Positions 41,143 through 50,231 of a DNA stretch of 64,000 bases are shown piece by piece. This stretch comes from Gracilariopsis chorda. Lineage: Eukaryota > Rhodophyta > Florideophyceae > Gracilariales > Gracilariaceae. The notes under the pieces are model-generated. The model had not been told where the DNA came from. It worked only from the letters and a program-made list of their open reading frames with translations, and made no database searches. The stretch's first letter is position 1; each line of letters begins with the position of its first letter. The position numbers and the translations under genes are program-made. The stretch is taken from contig NBIV01000158.1 in the NCBI GenBank assembly GCA_003194525.1, positions 111,030-175,029 of the forward strand, read 5' to 3'.

Positions 41143-43269
41143 TCATTCGTGCTGCGGGTGGGATACGAGGGATTTGATCTTCTCTACAATAGCATTGTGG
41201 CACACTCTTGAAGTTCTATCCGCCCAGTTCATCGTGATTCTTAAGCTACGAATGATCTCTGCGACCTCGAATCTATCTATACTCTTGATGAAAAAAGTTA
41301 CACAACCCTTTCTTTCGAAGACCTTAAGACCGGTTATTGTAAATGCCATGATATTATTGATTCGCACTCTGTCAGAAGTTGACGGCAAATCGATGATATT
41401 TTTCAGAGCAATATTGGTGAGGAAAGCTTCATTCTGACGTATGCTTCTGGACAAAGTTTCATGAGTTTCGGCCAGAGTCCCGCCAGGAAGTCGAAATACG
41501 TCAATCGCACTCATGACGACGGCCACATGCCTCAATACAAGCCTTCTTTCATGATCAGAAGCCGTACCTGAAGCAAGAGTACGCACAACCCACTTTGCAC
41601 AGAGCCAAGATGCCCTTTCAAGTATACCTTCAATGCAGAGTAGGTATGCATGGAAAGTTGCCGAAACACAGCAGCTGCCAGAGTGGTGAACGCACTGATG
41701 TAGGTATTTCATAGCAAGCAAAGCAGCCTTTAGACACCTGTCAGTGTTTCCATGCAGCGTCCACATACACCTTTCCACGGTATCGAGAAAGTTGGCCGTA
41801 CTTCTTAGAAAAGAAGGAACTCTCCTTGCGAGCGGGACCCGATGCCAGGATTGAGCAGTTTCGCCACCTGGTGGAATGATACCACATCGAATAATTCTTT
41901 GAGATTCTGAGAACACCGCCCGATAAAAGCGTCGCTTTCTCCATGATCTCAAACAAAACGGCTCTGAACTTCGTGAAACTTCCCTCCTCACTTCATCCAT
42001 CAGTTCCCAGTGAAGGGTGACATCATCGGCAACAGCAAGAGCGATCGGTTCACATATTTTCTTCTCCATGTCATAAGGAAGTGCTTTCTTGCCTACAAGT
42101 GAATCTTCAACTTTGTCACGAAGCCATTTCCACACGCTATTGCAGTGTCGCAAGAGTATTGACTGGGTGGGAAGCGAAAGCTTTCGAAATAGAAGCTCTC
42201 CGCTACGGATCACATCTCGACCTATGTTACAAATGAATTCATGGGAGTCACGAGCAGAAGTTCCTTTCAGACAAGCAACATATCTATGCGATGCGGTGAG
42301 AAGCAGTTCATTAAGAACTGTTACGCAAACGGGACTGCGGAGAATGGCGCTTACCTGCATCCTGGTCACATGCATATTTCTTCCTTGGTGCTGGCCGCTG
42401 GACCTCAGATCCTGCAAAGTTCCAAGAATTCGTTCAGTCAGACGCTGAGACATAAATGGATCTAATCTGTCGCGCGGGGTAACAAACACCTCTGAAACAT
42501 CGCGGTGCTGAAAGGGTTGTGTAGTGTTGTTTAGAGTAACTTCATCATCGAGACCACAGGTACCTCGAATACTTTGCGACAAAAGCTGCAACGCCCACTG
42601 AGCTGCATGCCTCGCGGTTTCGATGTCCGCTTCCGAATAGTTGCTGAACCTTTGATCTGCAAAAGCTGATCTTCTACGCCTCCCAATATTGCTATAATCT
42701 GGGAGTTCTTCGTTTTGAATCTTGGCCAGATGAAGAAGGGATTCGACAAGCATTTTGTTGGCAAGCAGGGGTTGCTCATCTTCGTCTACGCCTTTTCGAG
42801 CAGCAATGAACAAGACTTTCGGAAGAGACACCGCGGAGGTCAATACCCCGATGGCGGAAGCTTGTCGGAGCACTTCTACTGCTTGTTTCAGTAGTTCGAG
42901 GCTTGGCCGCAATATAGCTTGATTCTTGACGGATAATTGGATAAACTGTTCACTGTTAGCTGATAGGGACCGAATTGATTTTGATACTGTTCCTTCTTCA
43001 TCATTAGAACCCGAAGCTTCTTTGATAAGTCGAACACCATGTTGTTCATTGTCGCTGGCACGCTTTTTCTTCAATCGATTTGTAGTGCATATGATCTGGT
43101 CGCTGTTTTCTTCTCCAACTTCCTCTTCTGCGCCGGAGTTTGGCGCTGCGGAAGGGCTGCAGTTGTCATCATCGGCCCTAGCTCGCTTTCTGCCCACTGC
43201 AGTTGCACGTGCGTGGGGTGATTGCTTCTTGGAGCCAGAGGTTTGGTTTGAAGCCTTCTTTGATGGCAT
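41143..43269 (-). CDS. Unrecognised 708-residue nuclear-type protein
   Basis: One uninterrupted frame with protein-like composition throughout. Residues 1-100 are basic and acidic low-complexity with several nuclear-localisation-like patches (VGRKRARADDD, NRLKKKRASDNE). From about 105 to the end it looks helical, rich in Leu/Ala/Arg with no transmembrane segments (for example RPSLELLKQAVEVLRQAS, WALQLLSQSIRG, VSAILRSPVCVTVLNELL). Some Cys and His are scattered, without a clear zinc motif. A helical-repeat scaffold or chromatin factor is possible, but I do not recognise a family and assign no function. The start is the first Met, near a plausible leader. The neighbours are not functionally informative. 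Confidence 0.7.
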   Translation of the reverse strand: MPSKKASNQTSGSKKQSPHARATAVGRKRARADDDNCSPSAAPNSGAEEEVGEENSDQIICTTNRLKKKRASDNEQHGVRLIKEASGSNDEEGTVSKSIRSLSANSEQFIQLSVKNQAILRPSLELLKQAVEVLRQASAIGVLTSAVSLPKVLFIAARKGVDEDEQPLLANKMLVESLLHLAKIQNEELPDYSNIGRRRRSAFADQRFSNYSEADIETARHAAQWALQLLSQSIRGTCGLDDEVTLNNTTQPFQHRDVSEVFVTPRDRLDPFMSQRLTERILGTLQDLRSSGQHQGRNMHVTRMQVSAILRSPVCVTVLNELLLTASHRYVACLKGTSARDSHEFICNIGRDVIRSGELLFRKLSLPTQSILLRHCNSVWKWLRDKVEDSLVGKKALPYDMEKKICEPIALAVADDVTLHWELMDEVRREVSRSSEPFCLRSWRKRRFYRAVFSESQRIIRCGIIPPGGETAQSWHRVPLARRVPSFLRSTANFLDTVERCMWTLHGNTDRCLKAALLAMKYLHQCVHHSGSCCVSATFHAYLLCIEGILERASWLCAKWVVRTLASGTASDHERRLVLRHVAVVMSAIDVFRLPGGTLAETHETLSRSIRQNEAFLTNIALKNIIDLPSTSDRVRINNIMAFTITGLKVFERKGCVTFFIKSIDRFEVAEIIRSLRITMNWADRTSRVCHNAIVEKIKSLVSHPQHE

Positions 43270-44241
43270 GGTTCACATGGAAAGACGAATAACAGCTAGA
43301 AGAGAAGTTCACCGAGTCCGATCTCAAAGACGTCAGAAGATGTGAACAGCACTTCAAGACGGACGCAATAAAAACGACAGAAAGAACGTGCGGGATGTGG
43401 AATGCTCTTTCTTTTATCATATTATACTTTGCGGCAGTGAAAAGAGTCTCTGCTGTACGGCAGCATCCATCTTCTGTACGACTCAACTGTCTGTCCAGCT
43501 TTGTTGGTATTGTCTCGGCGATATTCACCAAGTCATGATCATCAAGAATTCGTGGACATGAACTTTCCTGCTTCTGATGTAATCACAGAAGTCGTTTTCG
43601 TGAAGGTGCCTTGGTACGTGATGGAGCTGCAGTCCTACGGTTGCAGCTCTGCGTTGATGTTGAAACGAAACACCAACTCCGGACAAGCGTAGGATGCATG
43701 TGTGATGTGTCTTTTGCTCTCGTCGAAGCATCCTGGGTTGCCAGAGCTATCCGTGGATAACCTTGATTGGTATCCCAGTCCAGTCCAAGAGTTGCATTTT
43801 CAAAATATTTAATTTTTTTTAAGTAGTGCTATCTCAAACGGAGTATCATCAATCAACAACGTGTACCTAGGTCCAGTTTCATTCTCAAACAACACGATGC
43901 ACCACACTTCGGGCGGATTGGCTTCAGGGTGGCAGCTTAATCCTTTGCACAGCGGTCAACAAGCGTAAGATACGAACTCCTCACCGTCGTGCCACCTATC
44001 CGCGGTGCTGATCTACTGGAAATACACTTCCACCACCTAACCCGGTGCGACCCATTTGCATTGCTTCGTGCGGTATCTAACCTTTCTTTGGAAGCAAGCA
44101 GCCATCATCGGATCGTGACCTAGCGTTGGCGTATCTCTGTCTCAGCACTTGCATTCGAACCCTATTCTCGGGCACACTACTGCGACAAATCAGGCGCATT
44201 GCGATATATAGAGAAGCATTTGGGTGCTCTAAATCTATCTC
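43270..44241. other. Divergent spacer between the 708-residue gene and TRAP-alpha
   Basis: About 1 kb containing both promoters. I see no gene or strong repeat. Confidence 0.5.
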
Positions 44242-45248
44242 ATGATGCGCGTTGGACGCTTTTCACTGCTGCTTATTGTCTTACTCGCAGCAATTCTATT
44301 CACTGCTATCAATGGTAGGTTGCGATTGCTTTTCCAGATGAAATCAAGTCCATATGCTAACACAATAAGGATATCTTATCTTGAACCTTTCAAATAGCTG
44401 AAGCGCATGACTCCGCCCATGAGGTGGACGTTGACGAAAGCGGTGGTGACGATACCGAGAGTGAGCGCATTGCTAGAGAGATTGAAGAAGAAGCTGCAGC
44501 TGCCGTGGGGGAAGCAGCGGAGGAGGAGGAAGATGACGATGCTGATGCGCTCGACGAGGACGCTGATATCGCTCGCTATGATCCAGAGAGACGTCACCCT
44601 CTATCCGATCTTCCACCTCCTTCAAGTGATGTCAGCGTTGGGCATGCCTTCCTTACAAAGTTTTCTGAAACAAAGAGCAAGGCCAGTGACATCGTTGTTA
44701 CTCTGGGCGAAACAATCAAAACTGTCATTGCATTCGCAAATCATGGTCGCGGATCGTATCATGTTTGGGGGGTCATGGGTTCTCTCAACATGAATGACAA
44801 CTTCAAAATCCATGTGCAGAATTTCACCTACGCTATGATCAACAAGACAGTGGAGCCTCAGGAAGAGCTCAGCTTTTCGTATGCTTTCACTCCCCACGAA
44901 AGGTTAGACATTCGTCCATTTCAGCTTGCTTTAACTGCTTTTTATGAAGCCCAGGGTTCAACTGGAAATGCGATTCGAGGATATTCCACTACCTTCTTCA
45001 ATGCCACGGTGGCCACGGAGCCTGGTCTTCAGACCATGAGTAATGGGCTATTCATGCTTATTGTTGTGGTATTGATCGGGGCTGCGATAGGCGGCTTCTT
45101 CGCGTTCAAGAAAATGGAGGCTGTTAAGACCGCAAAGACCGAAATGGGTACGGAGGATTCATCAAAGAATGAATGGCTCGAAGAGCACGAAGCGATGGTT
45201 AAGACCGGAGGCGGACGCGCTAGGAGTAGAGCTGCTGCAAAGAGATAG
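44242..45248 (+). CDS. SSR1: Translocon-associated protein alpha (TRAP-alpha / SSR1), two exons
   Basis: Exon 1 is 44242-44314 and exon 2 is 44398-45248, joined across an 83-nt intron (44315-44397) that starts GTAGGT, contains GCTAAC near 44356 and ends AAATAG. Exon 1 encodes MMRVGRFSLLLIVLLAAILF..., a signal peptide, and joins in phase 1 to AEAHDSAHEVDVDE. An acidic stretch (EEEAAAAVGEAAEEEEDDDADALDED) follows, then the lumenal TRAP-alpha domain (VGHAFLTKFSE..., MGSLNMNDNFKIHVQNFTYAM, SFSYAFTPHERLDIRPFQLALTAFYEAQG), one transmembrane helix (about GLFMLIVVVLIGAAIGGFFAF) and a basic cytosolic tail. TRAP sits next to Sec61 in the ER and helps translocation. The product is about 308 residues. 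NFTYA is a potential N-glycosylation site. Confidence 0.92.
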
Positions 45249-46065
45249 GATGCCTTTCATTATAATAATTGATGTCAAATGAATTTAGCGTCTCAACGTG
45301 CCACCTGCAGAATGGTATCTTCAATCTCCAATTTCTTGGTCAGTGAGACATGAAACCGGTTTTCTTGGTTCTCAGCGATACCAGTGACGCATAGAGACCT
45401 CACAAATGGATATCCCCTGACGGGATAAGGTTGCTTGTGTTGTGGGACGGAATCCGGATCAACGTGAAATGCAATGCAATTCAATAACCTCAGCTGAAAT
45501 TTGAACAGGTTCACAGGAGGACAGGCTTTCGATATAGTTTGCAAATTGCAGCTCCTCATGAAGATTGAACGATTGAAATAATCCTAGTAGAAAGACCATG
45601 CATTGAGTTGTACTCTCTCGCGAAGAAGGATAAGTACTTTCAAAGTTAAACGATTCATGAGAGCATCAGTTCCTTTGCTCAAGATGATGTCTTGGTACTA
45701 CTTGCGTGGTGTAGTTGGTGTGTCGTCCCCTCTTCCTAGATATACTCCTGCCTTCGCGGGTCCACGACAGGCGTCAAATTCGGTAGGCAAAGCAATGAGG
45801 AGCACTAGCTAGGCATGTGGCAGTACGTAATTCGCTTTGTGGGTTCGGTGCAAGCCGAGAACCGCTTCCGCAATACTGAGATACCCCTTGTTGATAGTGA
45901 CGAGTGCACTTCACACATGAACTGATGAAGGCAGAAACAAAAACCCCTTCGGTTACATGACTCCCCACTTGAGAAACCCAACCGACGGTGAAGTATGGAC
46001 AGAAATGCCCATACGACGGTAGTTCATCAAACAGAATGTCCAAGAAATTATGGACTAGTTGACAT
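45249..46065. other. Convergent spacer with one uncertain coding-like stretch
   Basis: On the minus strand at about 45293-45559 the translation ends with RSLCVTGIAENQENRFHV and looks somewhat protein-like, but I found no partner exon and no family. It is left uncalled. Confidence 0.4.
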
Positions 46066-46833
46066 TCACTTTTTTGTCGCTTTCTTATTCTTCTTCAGAC
46101 GAGACTTAACTCTTAAGCTTTGAGTGTCCTTTGTTTTCGCCTTAGACCCGAAAAAGGCGTCAATGCCCTTCTGTTTCATAACTTTTCCTCTGTACTTGTC
46201 TGCAAGATCCGGTGCCATTCTCCACCAACTGAAACCGGTTCCATCTACGAGCCCTTTCACTGCATCAGTGGGAGATGCATCCATTCTGAGCCATTCTTCG
46301 ACTTGCTTTTCACTCCTGAGAAATACAGGTTGTCTATTATGTAACCACTCAAGCTCCGAAGCGGCTTTTTCCGTAAGCACCACAAACTTGGACGTAGCTT
46401 GTCCATTCTCATTTTCAGTCCTGTAAATTCCCGCCATGTACGCAACAGACACGTCTTCAAAAGCAGCCTTAGGAATGCTTCGAATAAGAAACGGAGTTTT
46501 TGAAGGCTTTCCCGGGCCAGCTTCCTTTTGCCACTCGTAGAAACCAGTGACGGGGATCGCACAGCGTCGGCGCATTTGAGGGCGAAATGTTGGTAGCTCC
46601 AACACAGTTTCTTTACGGGCGTTTATGAGAGGAGAGCCGCCACGGGAAAATCCCCACTTCATCAGCTGAAAAGTGGGGTTAGAGGTTTCGTGTACAAGCA
46701 CTGGGGCCTGTGTAGTGGGGCGAACTTGCTGTCGGGGTTTGTGCTGTTTGGCGTGGTTGGGATGCCAAGTTGCATTTGGATGAGTAGCTGCTAAAGCCGC
46801 AGCTTCAACGTTAAGCTGATAACGGCCGCACAT
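46066..46833 (-). CDS. HMCES: SRAP-domain abasic-site sensor (HMCES/YedK family) with C-terminal PIP box
   Basis: A 255-residue product beginning MCGRY. After Met removal Cys2 becomes the N-terminal nucleophile that forms a thiazolidine crosslink with abasic sites in single-stranded DNA. Other catalytic residues are in place: Asn71 in LINARKET, Glu100 in TGFYEWQK and His165 in LHNRQPVFL. The family protects replication forks by shielding abasic sites. QKGIDAFF at 221-228 fits the PCNA-interacting consensus QxxIxxFF exactly and is followed by a very basic tail (KSRLKKNKKATKK), consistent with recruitment to forks and nuclear import. The length and domain are complete. The next feature upstream is the transposon at 47.07 kb. 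Confidence 0.93.
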   Translation of the reverse strand: MCGRYQLNVEAAALAATHPNATWHPNHAKQHKPRQQVRPTTQAPVLVHETSNPTFQLMKWGFSRGGSPLINARKETVLELPTFRPQMRRRCAIPVTGFYEWQKEAGPGKPSKTPFLIRSIPKAAFEDVSVAYMAGIYRTENENGQATSKFVVLTEKAASELEWLHNRQPVFLRSEKQVEEWLRMDASPTDAVKGLVDGTGFSWWRMAPDLADKYRGKVMKQKGIDAFFGSKAKTKDTQSLRVKSRLKKNKKATKK

Positions 46834-47066
46834 TTGAAGAGACGTTTTCGCGTCTGGAGAGTAGACTTAGCTGGGTAAGTCTTCGCGGTGGTATCTGAAG
46901 CTCAATCGTCTCGCGGATTCTGGATGATCACCGGAGCCAGAAGGTTGCGCTCCGGCAGCTAGCGGTCAGAAAGGCTTAATTTGGAACACATTCATGACCT
47001 TAAAATGTGTAAAATTTTGTGTAGCTTTTGGTACGCCAGCATCGATGGTAAACGACGAAGGGGTTA

Positions 47067-47091
47067 ACCCTCTTGCGGGCTCAATTTGGGA
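47067..47091 (+). repeat. Left terminal inverted repeat of the pogo-like element
   Basis: Begins ACCCTCTTGCGGG and is an exact complement of 49267-49291. A second GGGCTCAATTTGAGAC copy follows directly. Confidence 0.9.
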
Positions 47092-47234
47092 AAGGGCTCA
47101 ATTTGAGACGCTCCGATTTTCAGGACGTTCCACTCCCAATCTGCTCTCCCATTCCCAATCTCCTTGAATTCCACCACAGGCTCTCCCAACGTCTTCCTCC
47201 CAGCAAAATACAAGTTCTAAGAAGCACAAAGGCC

Positions 47235-49130
47235 ATGCCGCTTTCGATGCGAAAACAGACCGCAGGTAGAAAGGCAGCGTACGCCAAGCGTCTGAGTGTA
47301 AAACAACAACCCCAAAATGCAATCAAAGAGCTGAAAAAGAAAACCCCAGTTCCCATTATCATGAAGCAGACCAACATCAGCAGAACCACACTTTATCGTC
47401 TTTGAAATGCGATGTGGAACAAAACACCTGACGTATATCGAAAACTTCTTGACCCAACTGTACATTTTGCTGGACGCAGACCGGTTTTGACCGAAGAAGA
47501 AGAGAAAATGATCGTTGAGCGTACAATATTTGCCGCAGAACGCGGCTTTAATTATGGCGATTTCGAACTAAAAGCCCTAATGGCACAAGTAGCGAACGAT
47601 GGCCGCAAAGGATACGCCAAAATTATGCCATCCGATTATGCCCTCCGGTCCTTTCGTGCAAGGAACCGTACCCTGACTTGCCGTAAAACAGAAAACATCG
47701 ACACCAAGAGATTGTTAGCGCAGAACCCATACCACATCAAGACATTAGTAGAGATAATTGAAATACTTGAGCAATCGATGCCGGATATATTCTTGGACCC
47801 CAACCGCATCTGGAATCTTGATGAAACCAGTATTTGCGCAAAGTTTGGTAGAAGATATCGAGGATACAACGCGTCCAATAGTAGACACGGAGGTTACAGA
47901 ACCAAACTCAAGGACAATGGCAAGCATCTAACCGCTGAAGTTATGATATCAGCATCTGGTCACATTGCTCCACTTTTCCTTATTGCTCAAGGAAAAAAAG
48001 TAATGCCATCTTGGACGACGCCACTTCCTCAAGACGTTGTTAAGAACCTCTCACCCGAATACAAATGGATGTCACTCAAGAACTGGCTTCCAGATGACTC
48101 ACATATATGTTGCAGTGCAAAAGGGTCCGTTACCAAAGCTCTATTACCGTCAGTTATCGAACATCTCAACAATTTCATACGCAAGTTTGTCCCAAAATCA
48201 GTGAAGGTGCTGCTGTTGTTGGATGGTCATAGCTCTCGCAAGGGTGTAGAATGGCTGAACGAAGCCGATGAATGCAACATCGAAATAATCCAGCTTCCTG
48301 CCAATACTTCAGACATATTGCAGCCCTGTGATGACAGAGTCAACAAGGTTTTCTCGGAGAACGTACGAAATGTTCTGGATATATTCTTGTACTCGAATCA
48401 GTTCACCCACGCAAACATTGCTATGAAAATCAAACTCGCCGCTGCCGCGTTTCGTGCGTTGAATTCCAGGCATGCCATAGAAAGTTTCGACCGCTGTGGA
48501 TTGTGGCCGTTAAACAAAGAGCGAATAATGAGCTTTGCGAAAGACAGCGTTCTCTCAAAGATTGTGAAATCGTTTCCCGAAACCCCTATTCGTGTAAGTC
48601 CTCGGGTATCTGACGGCATCATTCATAGCAGGCTAAAGAAGATTGTTAGCGAAGAACAGAATCCCACGACCTGCTTGCGACGCGTTGAGACGTTGTTGCA
48701 GCAGAATTCGTCAGCAAATTCGCTGATGTGGCGACCACAACCCGTAATACTTCCGACAGAAGCTGTAAGAGCAAGAAAGGAAGGTGGTGCTCCAGCGCAG
48801 TGGTTGACAGAAAAAGAGAACAGTTGTCCTAACTCCGAGCGAAAACATAGCGGTGAAAACCCAGTTCAAAATAGACAAGTGCATTTCGACCAGGAAGAAA
48901 AGAGAGGGCAGATTAGTAGGTCAAAGGCAATGGGTGACCGTGGTTTGAGTCAAACGGTTGTGGTGACTGACAATGTGAATGTCATGAGGTGGAAATGCTT
49001 CGATGATGTGCCGATCAAGTGGTGGAGGTATTGGCGCGAGAAACGCAGAGCTGCTGGTGGCGAGGCGAAAGAAGTCGAACGACGCTCAGCAGCAGCGACG
49101 GGGCTGTTGCGTCTACGGCACATGCGCTAG
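47235..49130 (+). pseudogene. Pogo/Jerky-type DDE transposase interrupted by one in-frame stop
   Basis: Reading starts at MPLSMRKQTAGRKAAYAKR (47235) and runs through a helix-turn-helix-like segment ending ISRTTLYRL, where a TGA stands at 47403-47405. The same frame then continues from 47412 for 572 residues. That part has GRRPVLTEEEEKMIVER (second HTH-like domain), then a DDE_1 catalytic core: D137 in WNLDETS, D271 in LLLLDGHSS and D307 in SDILQPCDD, a DD35D spacing typical of pogo. The tail is basic. Only this single stop breaks the gene, so it is either a very recent nonsense change, a read-through codon or a sequence error. Confidence 0.88.
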
Positions 49131-49266
49131 AAGCTTGCAGAGCACGATGTAAGTTTGTCTCAAATTGAGCCCGTGTTGACTGACTTAGTGTGTGGCGCAG
49201 ATTGGGAGTGCCCAAAACAGGGCAAGATGAGGTTGTAAAAGGTGTTTTTGATTGAGTGAGATTCTG

Positions 49267-49291
49267 TCCCAAATTGAGCCCGCAAGAGGGT
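49267..49291 (-). repeat. Right terminal inverted repeat of the pogo-like element
   Basis: Exact complement of the left end. AATTTGAGACG, a piece of the sub-terminal motif, also occurs just outside it at 49293-49303. Confidence 0.9.
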
Positions 49292-49916
49292 TAATTTGAG
49301 ACGAAGATGAGCTTGGACTTTTTGTCGTCTCTTAGAGCATGTCTATTCGTCGTGGTAAATTTGTATTTGTGGTGCAATGCCCCAAAGGGGAAAAACACCG
49401 AAAGACGTTCGGGATCTTCCTCTCACGAGGTGAACCCAGTTGGGTAGAGCCCTCCCAGAGGTGTCACGGCGAAGCCGGTTTGTAAGACCAGGGACACCTG
49501 TCACGACTTGCGCAGGGAGGTGAAGGCGAAGAATCGGTATCCGCGTGAGCGGGATGTGGTCCTCGGTAGAGGTATGTTTCCACGTAAGTGGGGGTGTGTG
49601 AGCGGATGCGCACACGAGGGCCGCGGATAGCGGGAGGTGCTACCCTAAAAAGGGGAAAGAGGAAGGACGAAGTGGGTCGCGAGAGCGACGAGTAGATACG
49701 GCAATGCCGGTGGACAGGACTCCCTATACAGGGCGAAACACCAATATGATTGGAACAATTAGTACTCCCAAGGATGGGCTTCTTTAGATGTGCAAGGGGG
49801 GTGAACTTCCGTACACTACGGTGCTTCCCTCCAAGGAGGAGTTGAGAACACGCGGAGGCGGTAAAGCTCAGAGCCAATTCCCCAGGTTGGGGTCCCTTGT
49901 TGGGGAAGGTTTACTG

Positions 49917-49941
49917 GTGCGACGGAAGTGCGCCGTCGCAC
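49917..49941. repeat. Hairpin in LTR B (9-bp arms, 7-nt loop)
   Basis: GTGCGACGG (49917-49925) pairs with CCGTCGCAC (49933-49941). LTR A has an equally strong hairpin of different sequence at the corresponding place, before the AT-rich block. Confidence 0.8.
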
Positions 49942-50060
49942 TAAGTACTAGCTTCCCAGAAATGGGTGTGAAAATAATAAATAAAATTAACTAAAATACT
50001 CCACATTCCGTGGCATCATCCACTACTGTGGCCAACCGCCAATTGACCCAAAACCGTGTC

Positions 50061-50070
50061 CCACGTGTCC
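50061..50070. promoter_or_regulatory. G-box in LTR B
   Basis: CCACGTGTCC, containing the palindrome CACGTG, is conserved as a 10-mer in LTR A (56054-56063). It lies between the AT-rich block and the start of the antisense ORF, so it may belong to a promoter for that ORF. Confidence 0.5.
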
Positions 50071-50174
50071 ATACCCACCATTGTGGGGCGTAGTTCATAT
50101 ACACACTACACAACCGATAATATCGGGAAAGCGTTCAAGTACCCAGAATCCCTCCCTGAGGGCGTTGCACTTCA

Positions 50175-50190
50175 TATCCCCCCCCTTAAG
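50175..50190 (-). other. Polypurine tract of element B
   Basis: On the minus strand CTTAAGGGGGGGGATA immediately precedes the 3' LTR, the position where plus-strand DNA synthesis is primed. Confidence 0.75.
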
Positions 50191-50231
50191 ACGGGAAAAC
50201 GACCGCGGACGCGGAGGATTCCCAGACGAAA

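Larger units (their letters stand above)
47067..49291 (+). mobile_element. Pogo-like (Tc1/mariner superfamily) DNA transposon with perfect 25-bp terminal inverted repeats
   Basis: The ends at 47067-47091 and 49267-49291 are exact reverse complements (beginning ACCCTCTTGCGGGCTCAATT). TA lies just outside on both sides (47065-47066 and 49292-49293), in fact within TTAA on each side, fitting TA target duplication. Inside each end the motif GGGCTCAATTTGAGAC, or its complement, is repeated (about 47094-47109 and 49157-49172), which suggests sub-terminal transposase sites. The element is 2225 bp and carries one transposase frame interrupted by a TGA. Perfect ends suggest recent movement. Confidence 0.9.
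49368..50174 (-). repeat. 3' LTR of Ty3/gypsy element B
   Basis: The element lies on the minus strand, so this left-hand LTR is its 3' LTR. It begins TGTGGTGCAATGCC and ends GGCGTTGCACTTCA; the ends form an imperfect inverted repeat (TGTGGTGCAA..TTGCACTTCA). It is followed at once by a polypurine-tract complement. It contains a 9-bp-arm hairpin (49917-49941), an AT-rich block (about 49970-49998) and a G-box (CCACGTGTCC at 50061). The left flank is GTATT, the expected 5-bp target duplication. Length 807 bp. Confidence 0.8.

Noticed and set aside
44130-44190. TTCGAA in a possible tRNA T-loop context
   Set aside because: The arms around it do not pair and no A-box or anticodon arm is found. No tRNA gene was identified anywhere in the window.
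45293-45559. Minus-strand 88-codon frame ending near 45293
   Set aside because: Some protein-like texture, but no family, no exon partner and no good start; kept only as a note in the spacer.
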